A stretch of DNA of 64,000 nucleotides from Candidatus Gracilibacteria bacterium CG17_big_fil_post_rev_8_21_14_2_50_48_13 (GTDB taxonomy: Bacteria; Patescibacteriota; Gracilibacteria; 1-14-2-50-48-13): positions 107,173 to 171,172 of the forward strand of contig PFFG01000001.1 in assembly GCA_002783265.1 (NCBI GenBank), in the 5' to 3' direction. Positions 15,001-20,479 of the stretch are shown here, piece after piece. A program made the translations under genes and the position numbers. Below the pieces are notes generated by a model. The model saw only the letters and a program-made list of their open reading frames with translations, ran no database searches and was not told the DNA's origin. Within the stretch, counting starts at the first letter, position 1. Each line of letters begins with the position of its first letter.

Positions 15001-18000
15001 TTATAAAGCGTTTCTGCGCGGGTCCGTGGATAATCATCTCTATACACCTGGGTATCCGACGCATTTTCCACGCTAGGATACGCAACTAAACGTTCTTGGA
15101 GAATAGGTTCTTTCCAAGTTGGCGCCATATTTGACTCAATAGTGCCTCCCTTTGGTGGTGTATAGGTCGATTTCGGCGGAAACATGTCATCAATTTTCGA
15201 CGGTTTGGTCCAAGATTCCACCCCAGAGAGAATGGTTGGTGCTAAGGTATTCACTTCCCGAATAGTAACTGTTCGCTCCGTGGTACGCAGTGGTAAGTAG
15301 TCAGGATCATTAACCGCCGTACCCCCTGCCCGATCAAAAATCGGCTCCATGGCACGCTGGGGATCACAGGTAATACCCACAAAGGTTAGGGCGTCATAGA
15401 CCGTCGTTGCCGCAAGAATTCTCTGGACTTCCCCATCAACGGCCATAATCGCCGCATTACTTGCCGATACGGCCCGTCCTCCAAAGTCTGCCAGAGCTGC
15501 TAGCGTTGCTTGGGATACTTTGGTGGTTTGGATAAGTTTGATTTCGTACTGCGCTTGGACAAGATCAATCAACATAGACTTTGCCTCCTCCATAACCGCT
15601 CCGTCCGTAAAGCGGAATTCTTTTGCGGGGGCGTTCACACCATACTTCGCGGGGTTCAGTGTGTAGCGATCTTCACCCTTTTTCCTATCCTCAGGGGACT
15701 TCGCCATGGAAGACTGGTAGACGCGCTGAATTGCGGTCATTTCTTTGGTTCCTTGCGTTATAATGGCTGCTAGTTCTGGTTTTAATGCTTGATATTCAGC
15801 ATCCGTCAGGTCACGCAGAAGCAAGTCTTTCTGCACATCGAGCAGCTTTTTATAAATCGCAATCGTCGACTCAATAGCATCTGGCGAATCACTCTTCGGC
15901 TGATATGCATCATCTGAAAGCATACGTTCCAGCGTATTGTAGAGCGTTTGATTATAGAGTGTCACCGTCTGAAAATATGCCTGTGATTCGGAGAAATCCG
16001 CTATTCCAACACCCACGAGGACAAGAGGCTGAATATACTTGAGCCAGTCAAGAGCGCCCTTATCTTTACTGCGCAAGTAATCGATATGACGATTCTGGAT
16101 CTGGGAGAAAATCGTCTGCATATCCGCACGAAGTCCCGTGTAGGATGTGCGTTTTGCCGTATCTTCAACGCGCTGCAAATTCTGTGCGGAACATCCTCCC
16201 CAATACCCATTGCGGGAGAAATCAAACCAATCTGGGAAACTATAGGCTTCCGGTCTCTTATCCAGTCGCAGATCTTTGTAGCCAAACCATCGTGGGTCCA
16301 GTAATGCTGCATTATCGGTTTTTTGTTCTGGTGTATCAGAATCAGGGTTTTTCACACGAAGAACCGCATCCATGCTTTTATCATAAAGTCGATTCGCCTC
16401 GACTTGTTTCGCTAAGGTGGCTTCTGATGCCATTGTACCAATATGCTCAAGGTACGCACCAAAACGACCAGCATCACCCTCTGTTGTCCCATAATACAAA
16501 CCCCAAATTTGGGTAAACATGGTCTTTGCCGCATCGCGAACCCGCTCCATTTGCGTCTTTTCTTCCTTTAACTTTCGCAGCCGCTCGCGCCAAGCTTCCA
16601 TTTGCTCTGCGGTCACGTTGTCACCACGTGGAGGGTTACTTTGCACATATTTGATCTCCATCTCCTTTGCACGAATACGTTGCTGTTCCGTGGCAAGAGA
16701 AAGCTGCACTTGGCGTGCGACCTTATCCTCTCGCCAAGCTGCCGTATTCTGCTGGTAACGTGCATTACCTGAGGCATTTTCCCAACTATTTGCAGCATCA
16801 CGGGTAGCAGAACTAGTCGAACCACCTCGAAGGTAGATGGGATAGGCTTCACCACCAACCTGTGCCGTTTCTGGAGCCCCACCAAGGTAAATACTACACT
16901 GTTCTGCCGTAAAGGGCATATCCACAACATGGACAATAACCTGGAACTGCACAAAATCCTTATTCCAGTCGTAGAGATATTTCTCATGTTTCGTGAGGCG
17001 ATCCAGAACACGCTGCCAGTTGACCGGATTTTCCTTCAGAAAATTCCCCCAGTCGAGAAACAGTTGCAGATCCCCAATAGCAATAATCTGCTGAGACACA
17101 TAGGCAATATCCGGCTTAGGCGTGGCACTAATGTATTCTTTGAGCGAAACCGTCATTTGGTACCGCAGAACTTCGAGCTGTTTTGTGACAGGAATACTTG
17201 CATCCTTCGGATCATACAACTCAACAAATTTCAACTGTGCGGGAGAAGGATTATCAAAGAAAATCGTACACTCTTTCTCCTTGTCGCCGCCCGCAAAGGA
17301 TGCACCAATGAGCCCACCTACAGGCCCGAGCACCCAGCCCCAGTTCTGCCAGTTACTTTGTGTACACCTCAGCATACGTGAAAGGTCATTTTGCCTTTCT
17401 GGATTCATGTGATGCACAATGCGTGTGTATTTTTGACCCGTGTACGGGATAAACTTTTTCTTTCCGCTGTCTGTCACTGTCTGGTCAAGAAAACTTTGCG
17501 CATCAAAAGCAAACTCCCGTGTCGTACCTTCTGGTGGCGTTGGTTTCAAATCCAGATAAAACCAGTGACCCGGTGCATACTCCGCTGACTGACCAAGACT
17601 ATTAAAAATATCGCCAAGGTTCGTAAAATCCTTTGGCGCCTTATACAACACACTGGTGAACCGTCCAAAATAGTTTATGGGGGTTGTGGGGATATCGAGC
17701 TGCAGATGCAAACTTTCTTCTGCAGCAGATTTCAACATCGAATCCACCTCGTTTTCCAGAGCCGTATTGACCTCCAGAATATCTTTTCGGCCAGTTTCAT
17801 CGAGCATTTGGACAATCTTGTAGATCGTAAAGGCGTCTCGATCACCCGCTTCGCCCGTAAGGGACCATCGACCCGTATTACGAAAGAACCCCGCTTGTTT
17901 GCCCACAATGGCACCGAACACTTCAATGGGCGTATACAGGAAGCTCTCAATAGGATCGCGGGTAAATATATCTGGCACCACCGCTGATTGTGTGATTCCT

Positions 18001-19136
18001 TCAGCGGCCTTTATGGTCAGTTCCTTTGTTTTCTCGCTATTTTGAGAAAGACTCCGAACCTGCCGCTCTTTTTCCGCGTCACTGATATTCGGGTTCGCCT
18101 GAATTTCCGCTCTTGCCTTCGCTATCAGTTGTTCCTCACTCATCACGGAACCATCAGGATTTTTCAACTGTTCGTCGCCAAGCAGCGCCAAGGAATCCTT
18201 AAAGTTTGTTCCCTGAAGTCGTGCAAGCCACTCTCGGGTGTACCGCATGTAGGATTTATTATCCCAGTTTTCAAGATAGGCGCTATATCCCGCAAGTCCA
18301 AAATCGCTCACGGACTGGAACTCACGGAAGATATCCATCAAGATTGCCTTTTTAGAAAAAAGACTGTAGCTCCCCTTTGCATAGAAGGAGTGATTTTTAT
18401 CGAAATACTCTGCAAGGGCTGTACGTGCCTCGGCACGGTACTCACTTTCCAGAGCATCCAGTTTTGCTGCATAGGCTTCCATCCCTAGTTTTCGACGTAT
18501 GGAACTGAGTTCCTTTTCTCGCGTCGGATCACGAAGAAACTGCTCCCAAGAAATCGGATACGGAATAACGCCATGCCAGACTTCTGGCTGGGGACGACCT
18601 GACGTTTCTTGAGAGAGAAAGGATCCACTGTTGGCATCGTACGCAAACTGCGGATCGTCAAAATCTGTATAGGGGAACAGACTGAGGTAGGATCGATTGT
18701 TTTTCGTTACCAAAGGGAGTGGCACACTACCAATCAAGACAATGCCTTTCAGCTTTGAAACAGTATTCGTAGATCCATCGCCTTCGACATACAGTTTAGC
18801 AAGTGTCTCGGTAATACGCCACGGCTCCTCACTTGGAGATGTAGGAATAATCAAAATTTTGGACATGGGCAGTTTTGCCTGAATGTCGTCTGCATAGCGA
18901 CGAACGCGCTCTGCCAAGGTTATGTTGTGCATCTGCGCAGGAAACTCAGTGCGCAGATCCTCTCGAACCGGCGTCGGAGTTTCATCCTTCATCAGTGCAC
19001 TATCCACAAGAATAGCCACCAAATCAACCTCAGGGCGATCGTCTGCAAAGGCAGCATGGTCAGGCACGACGATAAACCCTGCACAGAGTGAGGCAATAAG
19101 CACCGTACTAAGCCATTTCTTGAGCGATCGTATCAT
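1..19136 (-). CDS. Giant exported multidomain surface protein (5' end, runs off left edge)
   Basis: One open frame of 6,378 codons without a stop, beginning at ATG 19136 and continuing beyond base 1. The N-terminus is a classical signal peptide (MIRSLKKWL, hydrophobic core, A-F-A before D at about residue 33). Residues about 35-170 have alternating beta/alpha character (LVAILVDSAL, SKILIIPT, GIVLIGSVPL, then FPYTDFDDP) that faintly recalls caspase-like C25 peptidases, but no catalytic pair is confirmed. Charged helical segments follow to about residue 1,900, then many beta-rich Ig/invasin-like stretches. A 32-residue motif recurs at residues 3507, 4035 and 5042. FG-GAP/VCBS-like calcium loops lie near 5400 and 5520 (DVDQDGREDI, GDLDGDGTDD), a DUF11-like segment near 5770 (VGDTLSYALVVTNN) and a thrombospondin-3-like loop near 6010 (DRDQDGLIDLWDDD). 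Likely secreted or cell-surface; function unknown. Transcribed divergently from grpE, with no visible ribosome binding site. Confidence 0.9.
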   Translation of the reverse strand, partial: MIRSLKKWLSTVLIASLCAGFIVVPDHAAFADDRPEVDLVAILVDSALMKDETPTPVREDLRTEFPAQMHNITLAERVRRYADDIQAKLPMSKILIIPTSPSEEPWRITETLAKLYVEGDGSTNTVSKLKGIVLIGSVPLPLVTKNNRSYLSLFPYTDFDDPQFAYDANSGSFLSQETSGRPQPEVWHGVIPYPISWEQFLRDPTREKELSSIRRKLGMEAYAAKLDALESEYRAEARTALAEYFDKNHSFYAKGSYSLFSKKAILMDIFREFQSVSDFGLAGYSAYLENWDNKSYMRYTREWLARLQGTNFKDSLALLGDEQLKNPDGSVMSEEQLIAKARAEIQANPNISDAEKERQVRSLSQNSEKTKELTIKAAEGITQSAVVPDIFTRDPIESFLYTPIEVFGAIVGKQAGFFRNTGRWSLTGEAGDRDAFTIYKIVQMLDETGRKDILEVNTALENEVDSMLKSAAEESLHLQLDIPTTPINYFGRFTSVLYKAPKDFTNLGDIFNSLGQSAEYAPGHWFYLDLKPTPPEGTTREFAFDAQSFLDQTVTDSGKKKFIPYTGQKYTRIVHHMNPERQNDLSRMLRCTQSNWQNWGWVLGPVGGLIGASFAGGDKEKECTIFFDNPSPAQLKFVELYDPKDASIPVTKQLEVLRYQMTVSLKEYISATPKPDIAYVSQQIIAIGDLQLFLDWGNFLKENPVNWQRVLDRLTKHEKYLYDWNKDFVQFQVIVHVVDMPFTAEQCSIYLGGAPETAQVGGEAYPIYLRGGSTSSATRDAANSWENASGNARYQQNTAAWREDKVARQVQLSLATEQQRIRAKEMEIKYVQSNPPRGDNVTAEQMEAWRERLRKLKEEKTQMERVRDAAKTMFTQIWGLYYGTTEGDAGRFGAYLEHIGTMASEATLAKQVEANRLYDKSMDAVLRVKNPDSDTPEQKTDNAALLDPRWFGYKDLRLDKRPEAYSFPDWFDFSRNGYWGGCSAQNLQRVEDTAKRTSYTGLRADMQTIFSQIQNRHIDYLRSKDKGALDWLKYIQPLVLVGVGIADFSESQAYFQTVTLYNQTLYNTLERMLSDDAYQPKSDSPDAIESTIAIYKKLLDVQKDLLLRDLTDAEYQALKPELAAIITQGTKEMTAIQRVYQSSMAKSPEDRKKGEDRYTLNPAKYGVNAPAKEFRFTDGAVMEEAKSMLIDLVQAQYEIKLIQTTKVSQATLAALADFGGRAVSASNAAIMAVDGEVQRILAATTVYDALTFVGITCDPQRAMEPIFDRAGGTAVNDPDYLPLRTTERTVTIREVNTLAPTILSGVESWTKPSKIDDMFPPKSTYTPPKGGTIESNMAPTWKEPILQERLVAYPSVENASDTQVYRDDYPRTRAETLYNPLGQANSYAEGWEYTRKGFVIEENQPKGPEKDINAGLSPENSYLACLRYAKYGVSESPIMGVQPKGIDQSSPKTEDALQHTSSPVNGTLITGWPLVDAFMRGGVGSVPFTIKGLPANTVDQNILLAYMKEFTRRANSDAGNWRLFPRAEDKLEMKQLIPFEYKGKWDFKFEYIAQGASKLEQFFQEALHGDVTDVNDPTGRRTLYALNGVRRIATVVTHKEPTYETIAQQVQSMSSTSLPVNNPRYVDFYLYEPLPKFNIYGEVEKWDEYEEHVSIPYVNFFRAFPDQKTFSYALDTDRAQLQRDLEATASRVDSLITGFNNYLVDYVAKTSLSGPKATLPADSLRVDTSSISDPEVKKQVESLASRVLGSIGSQEKSPAELQTILQQGLGGVKSTTALAPTKLESISFDQNRWNTVLSKTSLADGEGDKVSNAKKRLAFSVYWQHLSLAEKYKFVMHNYLTSSPSDIAIDTDFWQQRTKYTDPVQSQKKVGFEAGTLILESARADAMQIPLESLTGKGSARAAQAPSIVPTLERTESTQTSPCDNEYAGYGGSKFGVPLQNWLPAIGCWATHLWPLEENAEQNALNLVAWGKAASKEGERFTAQTGRFVEDLGKTGDALLKGGELVIKGTGAVLDTAGKWLQDLDQDGLSSLFQPLDSNVFSPDVLNERFENKPNGFRDGQDYVKKLLFFSGREATVLPEAGSPKAPAGQTVGVIPFGSNQPFEVHVLLLDAANRPLLADQFDMVRLEIHPEDAATSVLSLAPAEQVQKVENGAATFRVFARNSSKAFGTTRVVATLLKQKLPNSSYTPEPSADITATYAITVTPEVLSGAFYRIPCTSAERDAGTCARGDVRSTDVDSIFSTNESAHLLTLIATDMSKKDTVVQKSGNAQLRYYKDEPRTENLYKKAMGGQDAISMRLEEGAYAAALPIPKESGKYFLEVVPESSMNLAPVLLSFMVVDTTYSTMRLEMDPPVAIEGQKVTLRPKFTNSSGEEVGIGLGMATIGIPKSAGLDTAGLMVLDAMPGGDTADHLSLDIAAGGKSTLELTLPEGKGTSPYTLDFLLSKIAPLSQITAQAGSLDQAIGQRLVTRVPYMVYPKGSLSLRATLPDGSSSVTVPVMTSTESACVDGPIANAARAFTVKVELRDKDGRLVPYDGAMQVSTQDLSLFTALPGAVQLLGGRGELTVTPSRKSGSTDLIFTDAAKQMTKASLRINVTPGALAALSFTTKSIRPLEATAEGLPEANSLAALRYVGVDLCGNPVDAQQSPTIALDVQPEVGDGTQIRLHAMTEDADAALVETTVMRTGMPEENMLTQKLRDGRGSFALEAVNFRGEAQVTVRALMTNGDGKTVINERILPDTVRIPIRLTLRRELLESLEPNMLYTNLLGGPYGDVTQKDFLGGWWMLTGKTQVVTTSTVASEIPANLARVLPNGAIDLGGGREAGGVSLFADPVLAPNMPFTVDVKDQSDGATVMQVRYNIVPFQSGAVFENTPSELSPAETAPLAPGIYVIPAPGVTTKKDLLGANRSIVRIFAPNEEGVLQERAIIADNLQFFRGVSVKELPLVAMDLDRKDLVYLRVSDGESKTPLATLMVKLDPQRVFPADGDYDRDIQLSLDTVRAEAVNTAEATIENQKVNYGESLAKFVAEAEAVAPQILAPKVLHYLRQTITELSELQGVRDGVIGRLRSRDVLKLEGSAENIGFYVGSQLLLPLRNISNRVVEAQAWLGKNLLRYALSLEGDKMQIIAKLVSADDQGTSITALKMTPVYGATPLLWQDTPATEATGMYLSSTRATDLTYAMNSEGLRVRAKDRGTRVQTNFADPCSLPESAQDIVLAGIKPTGETFTCFDGYSWERTLMTENTSSRIAYVLREDREGRSRIVAEASLVLGADRALPVRASSSGAPDLFSMQHQGVYVRFEDASHLWNEEQGVLVRKDPLPGQTQGFVSILNVRPGAFLTLSDAARTSGEYRLLTVGNVADVPLFVLEEQRNGVWARVATLRIQLQETSPRVQTFASLSAVDPRAAEKDVVNVYALDPSLITQETSNSIRITSPSEGEMVTINKQPLRILSLGSGVNPELLDVTQDRFTVRFVGSDGTERARIAARFDTAYTQLMQLASGTSLPEARLGVPGLYTEMGEPLLRFNHSSDRTTSTLFFGFEPVLVVEKMGGQRVLRPDMASNTYTPALASGGLLAFTVSLFGTPALELYYSMANLPFDLRVLTYTHASSQLNIPSEGTDATLPYLRPKTLRRNRPVLNSIGDVLRLENLQASLETRNSALKNTKISMTPSLNAEGLITAALTLDRLDTAEQRTAATFTYVPYAAASPVTSISRANINQSLEGLRIVTDTAASSGECVRTDTVVLSSATTSFRTCSDAEGVRFDTVDGKVYARIRHDGSYRTFDDRVSIQTKLFTGAAPQIRYTLATKEGTPLLSDVALGSSSSLVSTLRVGAPASDEQALPGTYVPYVAKASDSRAAYTLMQQIPGVEKSASEIVYCRDMEDPARTCATQLSLSEESFLRTPETNFAFTVDSTLKTADDYTIPAFGYLYTPTNTRVATLAFVLRESPLTTKNVQLSAGEGTTVREEAGRKILQEGTRDIARVSVATGRLETVGTLRLLDFTPSTVRVQILEGNTVRGTLTFLRDFAGEGAHSGALNTGRAGLYYTPETPLFSVSHALDQQTTTVTFGFDTLMTLRADGSVDIRLPDFVRTVLLHDTKDALTLRINSAGERVDLGDILAAFPLKDISQRLRIAEEKAAGSGLETRPFLRSFVDGFGNIVSEFRLRKNGTTQEMQSAQTRSVYAPSALRLLRSANPDQLSTVDIPTVAYNPLVFRNAVTNTAYSVEERGGNLFVVSPSAHGFWTGMTTSEPLCHEEFTRGGVAAVLLADGSRLVCDPLHEMRLRLDAPKKLFAITVTTKQQKANTSSDIGTFFVYPGNTARFRLLTGVGDFAPEDKASNFASSAIYLGVQEDYAMNGTTLGLKTGDQSDVLSLAAANFGALLNQSKVWNQTENRFALRMSNEDPVAFTVVPRRLPLAFDVLENREMRFTANGAEPWVGTVTAAKVRLTLTEPTVKVDLTGGSDTASQPQFTCAPNASDVLCERLPNGHVRLLEQQSTNASIVNGSYGIPALVIKKDASLSYVETGLWNGRVVFDGGVTTGIASIDLFDAAGQVRARLMYRPTLLMKTPTVSVFTPGQTAPALSLSTPQLQVLLGNQNVRLLEQGDFYVVSVDEPLSTDAESLMKLGNNGFVRQFVQKLQNLEVVSFDGNTADIVGSVGQFGFLLRVTRTGGKWILGSLSGIATGDQFVLGTYADRNVEAPLPRGSQRLTPLQENVTITEDAEKLRVMRADTVLLDVLKDISGRIILREGALAQKHISTETMEETLVYEEVPDRAVVKIAGNPRLGSNGTAEDPFDSLILVDASSSTPSLTTPGSAFIAAQEPSVTLSREGTIVTIAQTVNGTSRTIAQVDTRTLRTLPMQDDVLTWSRQGSALIETYVATSRDVGLVRLRKQARLPSLLPTADLVASFAKGATTAPVITAKTAAETRRLTIPEGTLELFGTRLSATIDNGLRLSVQKEQDLLPAPDMHEEVRRTELMTLDPERFLVSSLKEAVELVPQTLLPNMQTYTVRNRADGRTLATISRTDPRGSRYIGAKTLAASASLTQLDTPGMLLSEISSPVRFDVNNADGSTTVMYGFDTVGTISRGGDLNPKSPDWSALTAFGRTLRSQLEGVQIDVFGASYARFMVRRNASGYANAGLRNSIFMESRDLVGTSPLAMEFANDRPLKFSALDQTLLSWTNQMVGQVGTSSIATSLRYVFEARETGALKFTLSSNNTPLTSVFVQTVADLDGGNGTGQGADDVDAIGSLPVDKVTEALDILGGTGIYVQIRSPEKGLFHLAYEPQGDSTNNLYAVALRDESLPLMAGDLVNPSMVGVEDALEPAGEGLGFAGDYKNMLLFAGGNTVGESTLPYMSEALINLGDPVISISLEESDRSNEYFTDDIGEVIYTHTGGQIQQMVLYDVDQDGREDIVFTDGDGKLQVLRNQGGKPVAWTYLGATFEIPEGIRELLIMQLAGKKNLAVAVGSPTSAPQITTEGAITAADAVLEKSLVELKNTSGLLERCKNTVPNLGALSDATFGDLDGDGTDDLVALTKKNELKVVSIDPSVDCNTKSEETNKQRYSVTEVDVLGMQMDGTPLNAPEGQVPAGFHLLPEGDIYARFNGSLIKTWNPLESICPAVDPRNTTPVYPSNQVPTVIPSHPEMVFEAEPKGMTNADVQDGVGDIVKNLDERYPGSEGVYYSYQDGGSKLMRMLVAADLPYIRSGGQALIRYNEAFKAVAKANPFSCVAGGFGGVGNFLSGVADQFGALTGFLTGPVKTLAFQSEANAALNPASTLTIKKYGKDLNGGVVQVGDTLSYALVVTNNLPGNPTKNMDIADRFQQGTELLGETLVCRRGAERTACTAMPSKLFGLYVPNLEVKGGETITITYQAKVVTSPVDLTLQLIDVPFMLRAITDSGLYSLGSMFTIFANLPNAEKRRLISVSTDAAASTGGMFTYFRMQSGEFGSDIIAQRPKANPLSRLPVIGKLLESFGLVWGDDGQIDTNAQADTSPGNTTKSTKTLNNLLSNAFLATDRDQDGLIDLWDDDVRAPALEVADIARLAQPSNGPALAFGAIADAAKNAGSAVGSFVSKVDASLDIVNRELAQSDCQNGGCALVPPSLNTAFLAPKPEFSLGETLDGTTPKGILRNISNQTDYAIFAYPTVQPPFFWPGTGIYTEVKTTSQFRVYLSPTLTGRFGLTACVGPYAVGMIDLPVPTGVEPNKNCYTYILPDILGIREFCQDLAAGLSGFIGGLGRMVSSGGYTAARAQRTKSIAGMAENERAAPFVSDHFQFKTTRFANPPGAGFSEAVNRFMKDFRSLGQGLGNMIPQNNRSPAFPAIIMDWAERQMHEVLAKLTKLPTITLILPDPTLGFTRPMNPANDTLAKRQQNQDLTSMDVLTQRVTDL
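3918..4013 (-). repeat. Intragenic 32-residue repeat, copy 3
   Basis: Residues about 5042-5073 of the giant protein. It starts PGM, has P-V-R-F in the middle and ends with T-T-V-M-Y-G-F-D-T-V. The G-F-D triplet sits at residues 28-30, the same place as in the other two copies. Confidence 0.6.
6939..7034 (-). repeat. Intragenic 32-residue repeat, copy 2
   Basis: Residues about 4035-4066 of the giant protein. It starts AGLYY, has T-P-L-F in the middle and ends with T-T-V-T-F-G-F-D-T-L, aligning without gaps to the copy at 8523-8618. Confidence 0.65.
8523..8618 (-). repeat. Intragenic 32-residue repeat, copy 1
   Basis: Residues about 3507-3538 of the giant protein. It starts PGLYT, has E-P-L-L-R-F in the middle and ends with T-S-T-L-F-F-G-F-E-P-V. 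It lies 528 residues before copy 2; copies 2 and 3 are 1,007 residues apart, close to twice that period. Confidence 0.65.
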
Positions 19137-19177
19137 GCCAAACGGTGGTGGTCGTGGGTGGGTGAAATTTACACTTC

Positions 19178-19186
19178 ATTATAGCA
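19178..19186 (-). promoter_or_regulatory. Extended -10 promoter of the giant gene
   Basis: On the minus strand the sequence reads TGC-TATAAT, a perfect -10 box with an extended TG motif, 41 bases upstream of the ATG at 19136. No good -35 box is at the right distance, which is usual for extended -10 promoters. The leader between is pyrimidine-rich (cacccacccacgaccacc). Confidence 0.55.
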
Positions 19187-19334
19187 TGAATATCGTCTCT
19201 ATCTGAAGCAAATCCCCGTAATATTGTTGCAAAAAAGAACAATGATGCTGTGGTATTTTTGAAGGTGCGAACCCTTGCAGAAGAAATCAAGTTATGCCAT
19301 CTTATGTAGGCATTATTTTGAACCTCAATTACGT

Positions 19335-19907
19335 ATGGATCGTCATGTCTTGCGTCGGTATTTTCACAAGGATACAGACGGATCAAACGAAGAAACTCCC
19401 CAAAACTCACCCTCTCCAGAAGATGAATTGCTCAGAGAGGCTCTGGAAGATCCCTGCGAGTCATTACGCACTGAGCTAGAAAGCGTCAAAGACCAGCTTC
19501 TTCGGCGCACGGCGGATTTTAGCAACAAGGAACGGCGGTACCTAGACCGCATTGCAGAAGCGAAACAAGAAGGCATTGCCAGTGCTATCACGGGACTGCT
19601 GCCAAGTCTAGACACTCTAGACAAGGCATTGGAATCGTCGCATTCAAGCGACCTTGCGGAGCATCCCTGGATGGATGGCATCCGCCAGTTTGCAAAACAA
19701 CTCGAGAAAAGTCTCCACGATGTTGGTTGTACAAAGCAAGAAATCATCTGTGGTCAAACGCTTTTTGATCCATCCCTACACGAAGCCATTGGGAAAGTAC
19801 CTGCCTCAGATGAGTTTCCTTCTGGAAGTATTAGTCAGGTGCTTCAATCCGGTTATATGCTCGGCGAAAAAGTACTCCGGGTCAGTATCGTTCAAATCGC
19901 CGAATAG
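19335..19907 (+). CDS. grpE: GrpE nucleotide exchange factor
   Basis: GrpE is the cytoplasmic co-chaperone that releases ADP from DnaK. The protein of 190 residues has the family layout: an acidic disordered N-terminus (GSNEETPQNSPSPEDE), a long coiled-coil helix (about residues 38-75, SLRTELESVKDQLLRRTADFSNKERR), then the four-helix/beta-wing head ending in the conserved run GYMLGEKVLRVSIVQIAE (GrpE signature G-[YF]-x-L-x(2)-[KR]-[VL]-[LI]-R). The start is taken at ATG 19335; an in-frame TTG at 19275 would add 20 residues that do not look like protein. It is a single gene followed by its own terminator and read divergently from the giant gene. dnaK and dnaJ are not in the window, and no CIRCE heat-shock operator is visible upstream. 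Confidence 0.93.
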   Translation: MDRHVLRRYFHKDTDGSNEETPQNSPSPEDELLREALEDPCESLRTELESVKDQLLRRTADFSNKERRYLDRIAEAKQEGIASAITGLLPSLDTLDKALESSHSSDLAEHPWMDGIRQFAKQLEKSLHDVGCTKQEIICGQTLFDPSLHEAIGKVPASDEFPSGSISQVLQSGYMLGEKVLRVSIVQIAE

Positions 19908-19924
19908 GTCGTAAGACGGTTTGC

Positions 19925-20467
19925 TTACGTTGATCGCGTCTGTGAATAGGCTACAGACGCGATTTTTGGTCGCACTAAAAATGAAAAAATATTCTTTTGT
20001 ATGGGAACAAATGCATCACGTACCAGCAGTTCATGTCGACGAATTTCAATAATATCCTGTCGACCGACGAGCTTTCTTCCAAGGGGCAACCATGACCAAA
20101 ATCGCGACACTTGCACCTGGTACAAAAGTCTGGATTCCTGGTAAAAGGCGGCATTACATACCGTACCGACGATCATGCCCGACGCAGTCACAACGCGCTT
20201 TCCAAGTAGTCGTGTACTCTCCCCTGCAGTGTCTGTAGACACATCGACAGTGAGGCGTTTTTTTTGTACGGAGAGACCATTAATATACACCCGTCGAAGA
20301 CTTGTCCTGCCTGCCAAAACGAGCCCCTCGAGGTGGCCCTTTTCCATCCCAACAAGCACGTCATGGATTTTTGCCCTGTAGTTACCACCTTTCTGTGCAT
20401 CGTGCAGAACAACAGGTTGTCCTCCCAGCCACAGTGGGCGCTTACTACTCTCTTGGTAAAAACCCAT
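19925..20467 (-). CDS. PRC-barrel domain protein
   Basis: A protein of 180 residues with a PRC-barrel beta fold in its second half: LLGKRVVTASGMIVGTVCNA is the typical first strands (also seen in sporulation protein YlmC and in RimM C-termini), followed by LVGRQDIIEIRRHELLVRDA. The first half (GLVLAGRTSLRRVYINGL) may be a second, diverged copy. Such proteins are small adaptor or RNA-binding modules; no specific role can be assigned. It starts 12 bases after the PBP stop and is probably co-transcribed with it. Its 3' end is built on the same bases as the grpE terminator. Confidence 0.65.
   Translation of the reverse strand: MGFYQESSKRPLWLGGQPVVLHDAQKGGNYRAKIHDVLVGMEKGHLEGLVLAGRTSLRRVYINGLSVQKKRLTVDVSTDTAGESTRLLGKRVVTASGMIVGTVCNAAFYQESRLLYQVQVSRFWSWLPLGRKLVGRQDIIEIRRHELLVRDAFVPIQKNIFSFLVRPKIASVAYSQTRST
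19933..19967 (+). terminator. Intrinsic terminator of grpE
   Basis: An 11-bp perfect stem (atcgcgtctgt / acagacgcgat) with a 9-base loop followed by five T. It overlaps the last codons of the opposing PRC-barrel gene. Confidence 0.85.
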
Positions 20468-20479
20468 GGCGTCGGTTAT

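Noticed and set aside
19275..19334. TTG start for grpE 60 bases upstream
   Set aside because: The extra residues (MQKKSSYAILCRHYFEPQLR) are unlike GrpE N-termini and an ATG follows at 19335 before the acidic tail.
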